From NCBI GenBank assembly GCA_913041535.1, contig CAJWJK010000013.1, forward strand, positions 1 through 48,632: 48,632 bases of DNA, given 5' to 3'. Position 1 is the stretch's first letter, and every line of letters begins with the position of its first letter. The position numbers and the translations under genes are program-made. The notes below the pieces were generated by a model. That model was not told the origin of the DNA, did no database searches, and saw nothing but the letters and a program-made list of their open reading frames with translations. The DNA is from an uncultured Alphaproteobacteria bacterium. GTDB taxonomy: Bacteria; Pseudomonadota; Alphaproteobacteria; VGEJ01. Below, piece after piece: positions 25,601 to 32,674 of this stretch.

Positions 25601-26326
25601 AAACCTCTTCACTTGGATAAGCCAAAGGGTACATTTTTGCATGCTGAATATCCGAGGCCAGTCGCAGGTTGTGCTGCAGAGACGGCACAGCGAATAATGG
25701 AAGCAGTTTTTGGCGCCATGGGCCAGGCCATGCCTGATCGAGTATTTTCAGCACCTGCGGGCACCAGTGGTAACTTCAGCCTTGGCGGAATTGATCCAAC
25801 TGGTGACCGCCCGTATGTAATGTACATTTTCAGTGGCGGTGGATATGGAGGTTACGAAGGTTCTGATGGCCTTACAAACGGCACGTCTACTGTGGGTATA
25901 TCAAAGACCCAACCTGCCGAGATTATGGAGCAACACTATCCAATATTGTTTGAAGAGTATGCCCTCCATGAGGGATCAGCTGGTTATGGTCGCTTTCGTG
26001 GCGGATTTGGAGTCCAATACCGTGTTCGATTGCTGCGCGGTGAGGCAAAAGCATCATTTATGATGGACCATGGGCGCACTGGACCGCACGGTCTTAAAGG
26101 TGGTTCAGAGGGTGCTAAAAACTTAATTGAGATTTGCCAAGCGGGTAAAGTGGTGATACCTGCACACGACTCCAAGGGGCAAGGCTTTGAGCTACGAGCT
26201 GGTGATACAGTGCAAGTACGGACACCTGGGGGCGGGGGCTATGGTAATCCGAGTGAGCGCGATCCAGAACTAATTGAGCGAGACCATAGGCGGGGTTATT
26301 TTGGGGCCCACTCCAGCAAGCTATAG
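22607..26326 (+). CDS. 5-oxoprolinase-type HyuA-HyuB fusion
   Basis: A 1239-residue single chain with HyuA (residues 1 to about 688; LGIDVGGTFTDLLMID, HGTTVATNAILERKGA, CDMGGTSFDIAVI, GSGGGSIA) followed by HyuB (about 690-1239; ILDPVTLAVIHNGLQQVS, DPYFGGTHLMD, and the end TPGGGGYGNP). This length and order match ATP-dependent 5-oxoprolinase, which opens 5-oxo-L-proline to glutamate. Related fusions act on hydantoins, so the substrate is probable but not proved. The ChaC-type gene at 39976 would make 5-oxoproline, which supports the call. The start at 22607 directly precedes the conserved N-terminus. It is flanked by long intergenic regions, so it is likely its own transcription unit. Confidence 0.85.
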   Translation: MSQRTLGIDVGGTFTDLLMIDTANNQFRTAKVPTTPTDQAIGFMDAIADLDLSLDGVGALVHGTTVATNAILERKGAKCGLITTQGFRDTIELGRRTRPTPWGLWGNFEAIIPRELRTEVPERIDANGNILVPLDEHAVRAEINGLLENGAEALVIHFVHSYVNSTHEDRCAEIAKELWPNQHITLGSQILREVREFERGSTAAVNGYIQPVISQYMASLRERLFAAGFPRDLLVMQGNGGMMSSELAGSYAVHTVMSGPAAGVIAAAKCAAEAGFSNVISCDMGGTSFDIAVIKDGVPSITTEKDITYSVPVRIPMVDIHTIGSGGGSIAKLNEGGILQVGPESAGATPGPICYGRGGTEPTVTDANLLLGRLDPTVLAGVTVSGDIEQVSRIIENKIGKPLGLDAIESAAAIVSIANNEMANAARMISIEKGHDPREFVIFSFGGAGPLHASAIARELGVPHVLVPRFPGITSAMGCVLADIRHDFVQTLHKPLSSIFGQEADKVLQEQAEAGRSLIANEGVEVTSIEVTHEADLLFQGQSHVMRIPLESPGFMHEKVLNDFLVHYRTRFGIDLPDMVAVLATLRTTVIGRRPLVDGGFSVSSRSLDVNKALKGSRQVYFDGVWLETKIYQREQLPFKAKIPGPAIIEQHDTTILIEPDSIAEIDRFGNLIIPVPVDKTDISRECRDKILDPVTLAVIHNGLQQVSSEMDLVHQKTSFSPIISEAFDRSNGIYDKDTGEIIAQGELGLPIFLGVMQSTTQSVIEHRQDIEEGDVIIVNDPYFGGTHLMDVKMVKPFYYNNSLWAYLSNTGHWPDTGGSVPGGFNSEATEIQQEGLRLPPIKLYSRGKLNQDIVDIVLHNIRVPEERVGDIRAQVGALSVGEERLTSLLDKYGEDTVSAAISELNERSEQLMRTHIESIPDGTYTFHCFLDSDGVDPGLLRVEIEMRIQGSDIYFDLSNSSPACRGPLNSVWATTQASVYCGIKHIFPEVPINSGCFKPLHLDKPKGTFLHAEYPRPVAGCAAETAQRIMEAVFGAMGQAMPDRVFSAPAGTSGNFSLGGIDPTGDRPYVMYIFSGGGYGGYEGSDGLTNGTSTVGISKTQPAEIMEQHYPILFEEYALHEGSAGYGRFRGGFGVQYRVRLLRGEAKASFMMDHGRTGPHGLKGGSEGAKNLIEICQAGKVVIPAHDSKGQGFELRAGDTVQVRTPGGGGYGNPSERDPELIERDHRRGYFGAHSSKL

Positions 26327-26614
26327 CCGTTATGGGAGTCAGGGTGTAAAATGAGACAATGTTGTCATCATCAATGCTGAAAATATAGGGTTTGAGTTTT
26401 AAAGTGTATGTACGGTGGAAATTTTTTCTCCACGGAAGAATTGACAGCGCTGCAATGTTTTCTCCATCAGATACGGCTGGCCGTGTCCACAGGATAACGT
26501 TGCTCCTGTTAAGGAATGAGCCGTCTTGTGATGTGAGTGAGATCGCCAGTGTTGGTTAATCGTTAATAGTATCTTGTCACAGCTATAGTATGTTTTAGTT
26601 AAGGAGTTATCCGA

Positions 26615-27949
26615 ATGAGCGATTCTGTTGTCACTATCAGCCCAAACGATTTGGATTCATGTTGGAAACCTTATACTGCCAATAAGCAGTTCAAATCACA
26701 GCCGCGGATTTTTGTAGCCGCTGAAGGCATTCATTATCTGACTGACGATAATCGAAAAATCATAGATGGCAGTGCTGGGATGTGGTGTGTCAATGCAGGG
26801 CATTGTAACAAAAAGATAGTTGCGGCAGTTCAAGAACAAGTGGCTCGCATGGATTATTCCACTGCTTTCCAAACTGGTCATCCTGGAGAATTCGAGGTAG
26901 CTGCAAAACTTGCTTTGATGGCGCCTGGAGATCTCGATCATGCAATTTTTGCGAATTCTGGGTCCGAGGCAGTTGATACTGCACTAAAGATTGCACTTGC
27001 CTACCATCGTCTTCGCGGTGAAGGAAATCGTACGCGGCTTATCGGTCGTGAAAGAGGCTATCACGGTGTAGGATTTGGGGGGACATCGGTTGGTGGCATC
27101 GTGAATAACCGAAAGTTCTTCGGCCCCCTCTTAAATGGGGTAGATCATTTACCTCACACTCACAATCCCGAGAAAAATGCATTTAGTCGTGGGCAACCAA
27201 AACATGGTGCTGATCGGGCGGATGCACTGGAAGACTTGATAGCATTACATGATGCTTCGACTATAGCTGCAGTGATTGTTGAGCCTATGGCTGGATCAAC
27301 AGGTGTTTTAGTCCCCCCAATAGGGTATCTAGAGCGTTTACGCGAGATTTGCACTAAACATGGTATTTTACTTATTTTTGATGAGGTAATTACGGGATTT
27401 GGTAGAGTCGGTGCTGCATTCGCTTCAGAGCGTTTAGGTATTGTTCCAGATATGATGACTATGGCGAAGGGTCTCACAAATGCCACTGTCCCGATGAGTG
27501 GAGTCATGGTGCGCAGTGGAATCTATGAGACATTTATCGAATCTGCACCGGAAAATGCGATTGATCTGTTTCACGGCTATACATATTCAGGCCATCCGCT
27601 AGCAACTGCGGCGGCCAAGGCCACTCTTGAGGTGTATCTCGAAGAGGGGCTGTTTGAACGTGCCAGAGAGATGGAGCCTTATTGGGAGGACGCCGTGCAT
27701 AGCTTGCGTGATGCTCGACACGTCATAGATATTCGCAATTGGGGTTTGGTAGGAGCCATAGAACTCGAACAGATAAAAGATAAACCCACCGCCCGTGCGT
27801 TCGACGTGTTCTTGCGTTGTTTTGACAAGGGACTGACCTTCCGCACAACCGGTGACACGGTCGCTTGGTCACCACCCCTTATTATAGAGAAGAGTCATAT
27901 CGATGATATGGTGAGTATTCTTCGAGAGGTTTTGGATGAAACTGAATAG
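26615..27949 (+). CDS. Class III omega-amino acid:pyruvate aminotransferase
   Basis: A 444-residue PLP aminotransferase of class III. The N-terminus DLDSCWKPYTANKQFK and the text SGMWCVNAGHCNKKI-like (here SAGMWCVNAGHCNKKI) are typical of beta-alanine:pyruvate transaminases. Glycine-rich NSGSEAVDTALKIA binds the phosphate, LIFDEVITGFGR holds the PLP aspartate, and Lys285 in MAKGLTNA forms the Schiff base. Substrates in the family are beta-alanine, taurine-like or other omega-amino compounds. A strong AAGGAG lies eight bases before the ATG. It opens the plus-strand block that continues through the F420 genes (43 bases to the next gene), so it may feed an aldehyde into the following oxidoreductases; that is inference. 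Confidence 0.9.
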   Translation: MSDSVVTISPNDLDSCWKPYTANKQFKSQPRIFVAAEGIHYLTDDNRKIIDGSAGMWCVNAGHCNKKIVAAVQEQVARMDYSTAFQTGHPGEFEVAAKLALMAPGDLDHAIFANSGSEAVDTALKIALAYHRLRGEGNRTRLIGRERGYHGVGFGGTSVGGIVNNRKFFGPLLNGVDHLPHTHNPEKNAFSRGQPKHGADRADALEDLIALHDASTIAAVIVEPMAGSTGVLVPPIGYLERLREICTKHGILLIFDEVITGFGRVGAAFASERLGIVPDMMTMAKGLTNATVPMSGVMVRSGIYETFIESAPENAIDLFHGYTYSGHPLATAAAKATLEVYLEEGLFERAREMEPYWEDAVHSLRDARHVIDIRNWGLVGAIELEQIKDKPTARAFDVFLRCFDKGLTFRTTGDTVAWSPPLIIEKSHIDDMVSILREVLDETE

Positions 27950-27992
27950 GCGGCATTTTGTCGGCAATTAAAGTTCAGATGATGAGGAAAGA

Positions 27993-28862
27993 ATGCGTGT
28001 TGGGGTAGTATTTCCTCAGACCGAGATTGGCTCTGATCCCATTCAAGTAAGGGACTTTGCTCAAGCTGTGGAGGGACTTGGCTATGACCATTTGCTTTCC
28101 TACGATCACATTCTTGGGGCTAACTCTAAGAGCAGGCCTGGTTGGTCTGGATTTTATGATCACGCAGACCTCTTCCATGAGCCATTCGTTCTATATGGCT
28201 ACCTTGCAGGATTGACGGAACGGATAGAGCTAGTAACTGGCATAATAATTTTGCCGCAACGTCAAACCGCTTTAGTGGCTAAGCAGGCGGCAGCAGTTGA
28301 TGTGTTAAGTGGGGGACGTCTGAGGTTAGGCGTGGGAATTGGTTGGAATGACGTTGAATATGAGGCATTGGGGGAAAATTTCGGGAATCGTGGTCGACGA
28401 TCGGAGGAACAGGTTAAAGTTCTACGTAGCCTGTGGACAAATGAACTGGTTACCTTTGAGGGGGATTGGCACAAGATAACGGATGCTGGACTTAATCCGA
28501 TGCCGGTGCAGCGTCCCATACCGATATGGTTTGGCGGAGAGGCTGATGCCGTTTTGCGACGCGTTGGTCAAATAGGGGATGGCTGGTTTCCCATCGCCTC
28601 ACCAGCGAATGGTGCTCGCGTACAGATTGATGCTTTACATGCCTACGCACGAGAGGCAGGTCGCGCTCCTAGTGAGATAGGGATTGAAGGATTTGTTCGG
28701 ATGCGAGACGGCAGTCTGAAGGACTGGATAAAAGATGCTGCGTTATGGAAGGATCTCGGAGCAACACATGTATCAATTGAGACCATGAAAGCAAATCTTG
28801 TTGGTGCACAAGCACATATTGATGCCATACGGCGCTTCAAAGAAGCGCTCGCAACGGACTGA
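27993..28862 (+). CDS. LLM-class F420-dependent oxidoreductase
   Basis: A 289-residue luciferase-like TIM barrel with subfamily marks of F420 enzymes: MRVGVVFPQTEIGSDP, YDHLLSYDHILGAN, the middle strand TGIIILPQRQTALVAKQAAAVD, LRLGVGIGWNDVEYEALG, and IPIWFGGEADAVLRR with DGWFP. It would transfer hydride between F420H2 and an unknown substrate. GAGG lies before the ATG at 27993. Its place between an omega-aminotransferase and F420 biosynthesis genes strongly supports F420 as the cofactor. It is not close to the LLM protein at 16400, so the two probably have different substrates. Confidence 0.92.
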   Translation: MRVGVVFPQTEIGSDPIQVRDFAQAVEGLGYDHLLSYDHILGANSKSRPGWSGFYDHADLFHEPFVLYGYLAGLTERIELVTGIIILPQRQTALVAKQAAAVDVLSGGRLRLGVGIGWNDVEYEALGENFGNRGRRSEEQVKVLRSLWTNELVTFEGDWHKITDAGLNPMPVQRPIPIWFGGEADAVLRRVGQIGDGWFPIASPANGARVQIDALHAYAREAGRAPSEIGIEGFVRMRDGSLKDWIKDAALWKDLGATHVSIETMKANLVGAQAHIDAIRRFKEALATD

Positions 28863-28873
28863 CGAAATGCAGT

Positions 28874-29314
28874 ATGCCTGTGTCGTTGATCAGGATGGAA
28901 ACCTTAGCACTGCAAAAGTTCGTTGATGCGTGCCGTATTGGATATTTTGCAACTTCAGACGAAAACTCTCAGCCCCATGTTGTGCCAGTATGTTTCTTAG
29001 TTCAAGGCGAGAATGCTTATATTACAATAGATGACAAGCCTAAACGGGGTGGCAAGCCTCTGAAGCGAATAAGTAATATTTTACACAATCCTCGTGTTGC
29101 ATTGGTTGTTGATCATTATGAGGAGGAGTGGTCAAAACTGGGTTGGGTGATGTTTAAGGGGCATGCTGAGATTCTAAACATAGGGTCAGAGCACGACTGT
29201 GCTCAAGAACTTCTCCAAATTCGCTATCCACAGATGCAGTTAATGGATCTGCAAAAGCATCCAGTTATTGCTATGCGCATAGATAAGGTCTCTAGTTGGG
29301 GCGCTGTAAAATAA
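28874..29314 (+). CDS. PPOX-class F420-binding protein
   Basis: A 146-residue split-barrel flavin/deazaflavin-binding protein of the pyridoxamine 5'-phosphate oxidase-like superfamily, closest by eye to the group of mycobacterial F420 proteins (TIGR03668-like). Seen are RIGYFATSDENSQPHVVPVCF near the N-terminus, DDKPKRGGKPLKRISNI (about residues 55-71), NPRVALVVDHYEEEW, and VMFKGHAEIL. Members reduce F420-linked substrates such as biliverdin or quinones, or simply bind F420. It begins 11 bases after the LLM gene, an operon-like spacing. The ATG at 28874 and the internal ATG at 28895 are both plausible starts. Confidence 0.87.
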   Translation: MPVSLIRMETLALQKFVDACRIGYFATSDENSQPHVVPVCFLVQGENAYITIDDKPKRGGKPLKRISNILHNPRVALVVDHYEEEWSKLGWVMFKGHAEILNIGSEHDCAQELLQIRYPQMQLMDLQKHPVIAMRIDKVSSWGAVK

Positions 29315-29450
29315 ATTTTCTGACTACGGGAAACTGGAATGGCAAGCGGCTTGGATATGGTGTTATGTTTACCATTAGGAAAGTACTTGCGAGAGACGGC
29401 TTTTCATCAAGGAGCCAATAAGAACAGGTGGTTTAACAAGTGTAACTTTG

Positions 29451-30116
29451 ATGGTGCAGGCTAAACCTATTATTGCAATACTTGGTGGCACTGGTGCGTT
29501 AGGTAACGGGCTAGCGCGACGGTGGGCACGAGCTGGCTATCCTATTATATTGGGCTCACGCTCAGAGAAACGAGCAATCGATTCTGCTGAGGAATTAAAT
29601 GTTGAGTTTGATTCCTCTGTGAGGGGCTTCGACAACATTAGCGCTGTATCTGGTGCTGATCTTATTGTGCTGGCGGTTCCATATTTCCAGAGGAAGGAAT
29701 TATTGCAGTCCATTAAGGCTGGAGCGCAAGGTAAGGTCGTTATTGATGCTACAGTGCCACTCTCGCCTCCTGTAACAAGTGTTAGATTTCCAGATTCGGA
29801 ATGTGGCGGCAGGGAGGCTCAAGATTATCTAGGTGAAGACGTAAAGGTTGTTTCCGCGTTGCAGAATGTGGCTGCCAATCACTTGGCTGACCTTGATCAT
29901 AAACTAGATTGCGATGTTCTCGTTTGTGGTAACGATCGGGAAGCTTGCGAGATCGTGATTGAACTGGTTGGAGCGCTGGGTACTCGAGGTTGGCATGCAG
30001 GTGGAATAGATAATGCAACGGCCGCCGAAGCTCTTACGTCGCTACTTATCTTTATCAATCGACGGTACAAGATTGATGGTGCTGGCATCCGTATTACCAC
30101 TGGTACGGATGACTAA
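29451..30116 (+). CDS. npdG: NADPH-dependent F420 reductase
   Basis: A 221-residue Rossmann protein of the F420H2:NADP oxidoreductase family, which passes hydride between NADPH and F420 and so links the cofactor to central metabolism. The N-terminal IAILGGTGALGNGLARRWA is the NADP-binding loop, followed by LGSRSEKRA, whose Ser-Arg contacts the 2'-phosphate. VIDATVPLSPP and VVSALQNVAANHLAD are family blocks that contact the deazaflavin. A TTG lies directly before the chosen ATG. The gene precedes cofE by 19 bases. With LLM and PPOX enzymes upstream and biosynthesis downstream, its role is clear; the physiological direction is probably reduction of F420. Confidence 0.92.
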   Translation: MVQAKPIIAILGGTGALGNGLARRWARAGYPIILGSRSEKRAIDSAEELNVEFDSSVRGFDNISAVSGADLIVLAVPYFQRKELLQSIKAGAQGKVVIDATVPLSPPVTSVRFPDSECGGREAQDYLGEDVKVVSALQNVAANHLADLDHKLDCDVLVCGNDREACEIVIELVGALGTRGWHAGGIDNATAAEALTSLLIFINRRYKIDGAGIRITTGTDD

Positions 30117-30135
30117 TAGTGATCGAGGTTGATAT

Positions 30136-30906
30136 TTGAGTATTACAGAACTGGAGTTGTTGGCTCCTCCAGGAATACCTTTGATTTCAAGAGATGCCGA
30201 TCTCGCAGACCTGATTCTCAAGGCAATCGAAGGTATGGGAAGGCAACTATCCAGTGGGGATATTGTTGTTGTTGCACAGAAAATTGTTTCAAAGGCTGAG
30301 GGACGTTATGTGAACCTTTGTGATGTAGATCCTTCACCTCGTGCAAAGCGATTGGCGGCTCGCACACATAAGGATGCCCGTTTTGTTGAGTTGGTATTAT
30401 CCGAGTCCAATGAAATTCTTCGGGAACGCCCTGGGTTATTGGTGGTGGTTCACCGCCTTGGTATAGTTCTTGCTAACGCAGGAATTGATTACTCCAATGT
30501 TTCGGATGATGGAGACACGAGTCGGGTATTGCTTCTTCCCGTAGACCCGGATTCTTCAAGCCAGCGTTTGCGGAATGACTTTCGTCGGTTATCGGGCGTT
30601 GATGTTGGCGTAATAATAAACGACAGCCTTGGGCGAGCATGGCGTAATGGAACAGTAGGAGTGGCCCTTGGAGCCGCTGGAATAAACCCACTTGCGGATT
30701 TGCGCAGTCGCGTTGACCTCTTCGGCCGCCCTTTAAATGTTACACAAGTTGCTGTGGCAGACGAATTGGCTGCTGCAGCATCACTTTTACAAGGTCAGGC
30801 GGATGAAGGTCGGCCCGCGGTTATAATAAAAGGCTGGGCTACAGACGAGATGGAACAGGGCGCAGCCAGTCTTGTACGCCCAGAGACAGAGGATATGTTT
30901 CGGTGA
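30136..30906 (+). CDS. cofE: Coenzyme F420-0:L-glutamate ligase
   Basis: A 256-residue CofE that adds gamma-linked glutamates to F420-0 using GTP. The start (LELLAPPGIPLI), DIVVVAQKIVSKAEGR (about residues 43-58), and INDSLGRAWRNGTVGVALGAAG (split over about 160-182) are diagnostic. It is the one-domain form seen in archaea and proteobacteria, without the C-terminal nitroreductase-like domain of actinobacterial FbiB. The start is TTG, supported by GAGG seven bases upstream and by the fit to the family N-terminus. Its end overlaps cofD by four bases, showing translational coupling. Confidence 0.95.
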   Translation: MSITELELLAPPGIPLISRDADLADLILKAIEGMGRQLSSGDIVVVAQKIVSKAEGRYVNLCDVDPSPRAKRLAARTHKDARFVELVLSESNEILRERPGLLVVVHRLGIVLANAGIDYSNVSDDGDTSRVLLLPVDPDSSSQRLRNDFRRLSGVDVGVIINDSLGRAWRNGTVGVALGAAGINPLADLRSRVDLFGRPLNVTQVAVADELAAAASLLQGQADEGRPAVIIKGWATDEMEQGAASLVRPETEDMFR

Positions 30907-31898
30907 CAAAGTTATTAAGGGAAGGTCCCTGTGTTTATCTTTCGGGAGGTGTTGGTGGTGCTAAACTCGCTTTAGGGTTGTCTTCGGTGCTTGATCCATC
31001 CAGTTTGATGATCGTTGCAAATACTGGGGACGACTTCGAACATCTTGGCCTTACAATTTGTCCGGACATAGACACGTTGGCTTATACGCTTGGTGGTGTT
31101 GCTAATACTGATCAGGGGTGGGGTCGGGAGGATGAGACTGATAGTTTTATGTCCGCCTTAGCCGATCTTGGAGGTGAGACGTGGTTCTTCCTCGGTGATA
31201 GAGATCTTGCAACACATATTGAACGTAGTGTGCGGCTCGCTTCAGGCGAGACCCTTACATCTATAACTGCAGGGCTGTGTTCGCGCCTTGGAGTGCGATG
31301 CCAAATCTTGCCTATGTCTGATGACCCTGTCCGAACTTTGGTCAATACTTCCAGCGGTTTGCTCGAATTTCAGCACTATTTTGTGCGTGATCGCTGTGAA
31401 CCTAGAGTTCTCGGTTTTCGTTTTATGGGAGCAGAGCAGGCCGAGCCTAATGCGCACGTGCTGAGGGCGCTATCCGACTCAACTTTGCGTTGTGTAATTA
31501 TTGGGCCGTCCAATCCTTATATAAGCATCGACCCTATTTTGGCATTGCCGGGCTTAATGGAGGCTTTAAAAGACATTAAGGCTCCGATTATAGCTGTATC
31601 GCCAATCATATCTGGCCGTGCGATAAAAGGGCCAACTGCTAAAATGATGCGGGAACTTGGACTCAGTGTATCAGTCCAGCAGATTGTTAAGCACTATGAG
31701 GGTTTGATTGATGGCATTGTTGTTGATACGTCTGATGTGTCAGCGTTGGACATTATCGATAAGGATTCTATTGAGGTGCGCTCTATGCGTACATTGATGA
31801 GCAATCTGGAGGATCGTGCAGAGCTTGCTCGGAGTGTGCTAAAGTTTGCTGATTATCTGAGCTACAAATGCACTGGTGCGTTAAGTGTTCAGGAATGA
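30903..31898 (+). CDS. cofD: 2-phospho-L-lactate transferase (F420-0 synthase)
   Basis: A 331-residue CofD/FbiA that joins the activated phospho-lactate (or equivalent) unit to the deazaflavin Fo, giving F420-0 or its dehydro form. The N-terminus VYLSGGVGGAKLALGLSSVL is the nucleotide-binding loop; ANTGDDFEHLGLTICPDIDTLAY (split at residues 41-63) and FFLGDRDLATHI are classic CofD blocks, and VSPIISGRAIKGPTAKMM lies near residue 240. It starts with GTG inside the end of cofE (GTGA). About 80 bases separate it from cofC. Whether it uses lactyl-, enolpyruvyl- or glyceryl-phosphate cannot be read from the sequence. Confidence 0.96.
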   Translation: MTKLLREGPCVYLSGGVGGAKLALGLSSVLDPSSLMIVANTGDDFEHLGLTICPDIDTLAYTLGGVANTDQGWGREDETDSFMSALADLGGETWFFLGDRDLATHIERSVRLASGETLTSITAGLCSRLGVRCQILPMSDDPVRTLVNTSSGLLEFQHYFVRDRCEPRVLGFRFMGAEQAEPNAHVLRALSDSTLRCVIIGPSNPYISIDPILALPGLMEALKDIKAPIIAVSPIISGRAIKGPTAKMMRELGLSVSVQQIVKHYEGLIDGIVVDTSDVSALDIIDKDSIEVRSMRTLMSNLEDRAELARSVLKFADYLSYKCTGALSVQE

Positions 31899-31981
31899 GT
31901 GATAGCACTAGTGGAAGGCAAGAAGAATTACGTTAGTAGCAAAGTCTAGTGGTTCATTGCTTAATTATTAGGACAGTATTG

Positions 31982-32674
31982 ATGTGGGCGATTGTACCGG
32001 TCAAAACCTTTGTTTATGCCAAGCAGCGTTTACGACGTGTACTTGATAGTGACGAGCGGGCGGCATTGTCTCGTGTGATGTTAGAGGATGTTCTTTCGGT
32101 TCTATCCTGTAGTAATCGATTCGTTGGCGTTGCTGTTGTCACAGGTGACATAGGAGCTGTTAAGTTATCCCGAAAACTTGGTGCTCGAGTAATCTCCGAT
32201 CCCAATGATTGTGGGCAGAGTTCGGCGGTCTCCAACGCAGTAGCAACGTTGATTAAAGAGGATATAGAAACTGTAGCTGTAATTCCGGGTGATGTTCCTT
32301 TAGTTACATCAGCCGAAATAGATTTGTTGCATGAGTCTCACAATGAAGCCCCATCCCTTACCGTTGCTCCAGCACACAACTGTGATGGCACCAATGCGCT
32401 GCTATGTTCGCCACCAACCGTCATTCAGTTCAAATTTGGCGAAAATAGTTTGAGTAAACATATTTCATTGGCCAAAGCGGTTGGAATCGTGCCCAATATA
32501 GTTCGGTGTGAGGGTCTGGGGTTGGATATAGATACTCCATCTGATCTTATGGCACTTATCGCCGCACCAACCAGAAGCCGTGCCCAGTCATACCTTCATG
32601 ACAAGGGGATTGCTTTGCGCGTTCGTTCTTATTCGAAAACCATCACGTCCATGAAGTTAGCGGAATCAAGCTGA
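31982..32674 (+). CDS. cofC: Phospholactate (or PEP) guanylyltransferase
   Basis: A 230-residue CofC/FbiD nucleotidyltransferase that activates 2-phospholactate, phosphoenolpyruvate or 3-phosphoglycerate with GTP for CofD. The start MWAIVPVKTFVYAKQRL matches the family's opening, where Lys binds the nucleotide. AVIPGDVPLVT near residue 98 holds the metal aspartate, and CDGTNALL (about 134) is conserved. LGLDIDTPSDL closes the fold. The frame extends back to 31949, but the family begins at the ATG of 31982. The stop TGA overlaps the fbiC ATG by one base, so the two are coupled. Confidence 0.93.
   Translation: MWAIVPVKTFVYAKQRLRRVLDSDERAALSRVMLEDVLSVLSCSNRFVGVAVVTGDIGAVKLSRKLGARVISDPNDCGQSSAVSNAVATLIKEDIETVAVIPGDVPLVTSAEIDLLHESHNEAPSLTVAPAHNCDGTNALLCSPPTVIQFKFGENSLSKHISLAKAVGIVPNIVRCEGLGLDIDTPSDLMALIAAPTRSRAQSYLHDKGIALRVRSYSKTITSMKLAESS

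Noticed and set aside
26427-26450. GTGGA/TCCAC hairpin with a T-rich loop before the aminotransferase
   Set aside because: Only five pairs, and the Ts lie in the loop, not after the stem; too weak to call a terminator.
31949-31981. Longer CofC with 11 extra N-terminal residues
   Set aside because: The family begins at MWAIVPVK; the extra residues do not match it.
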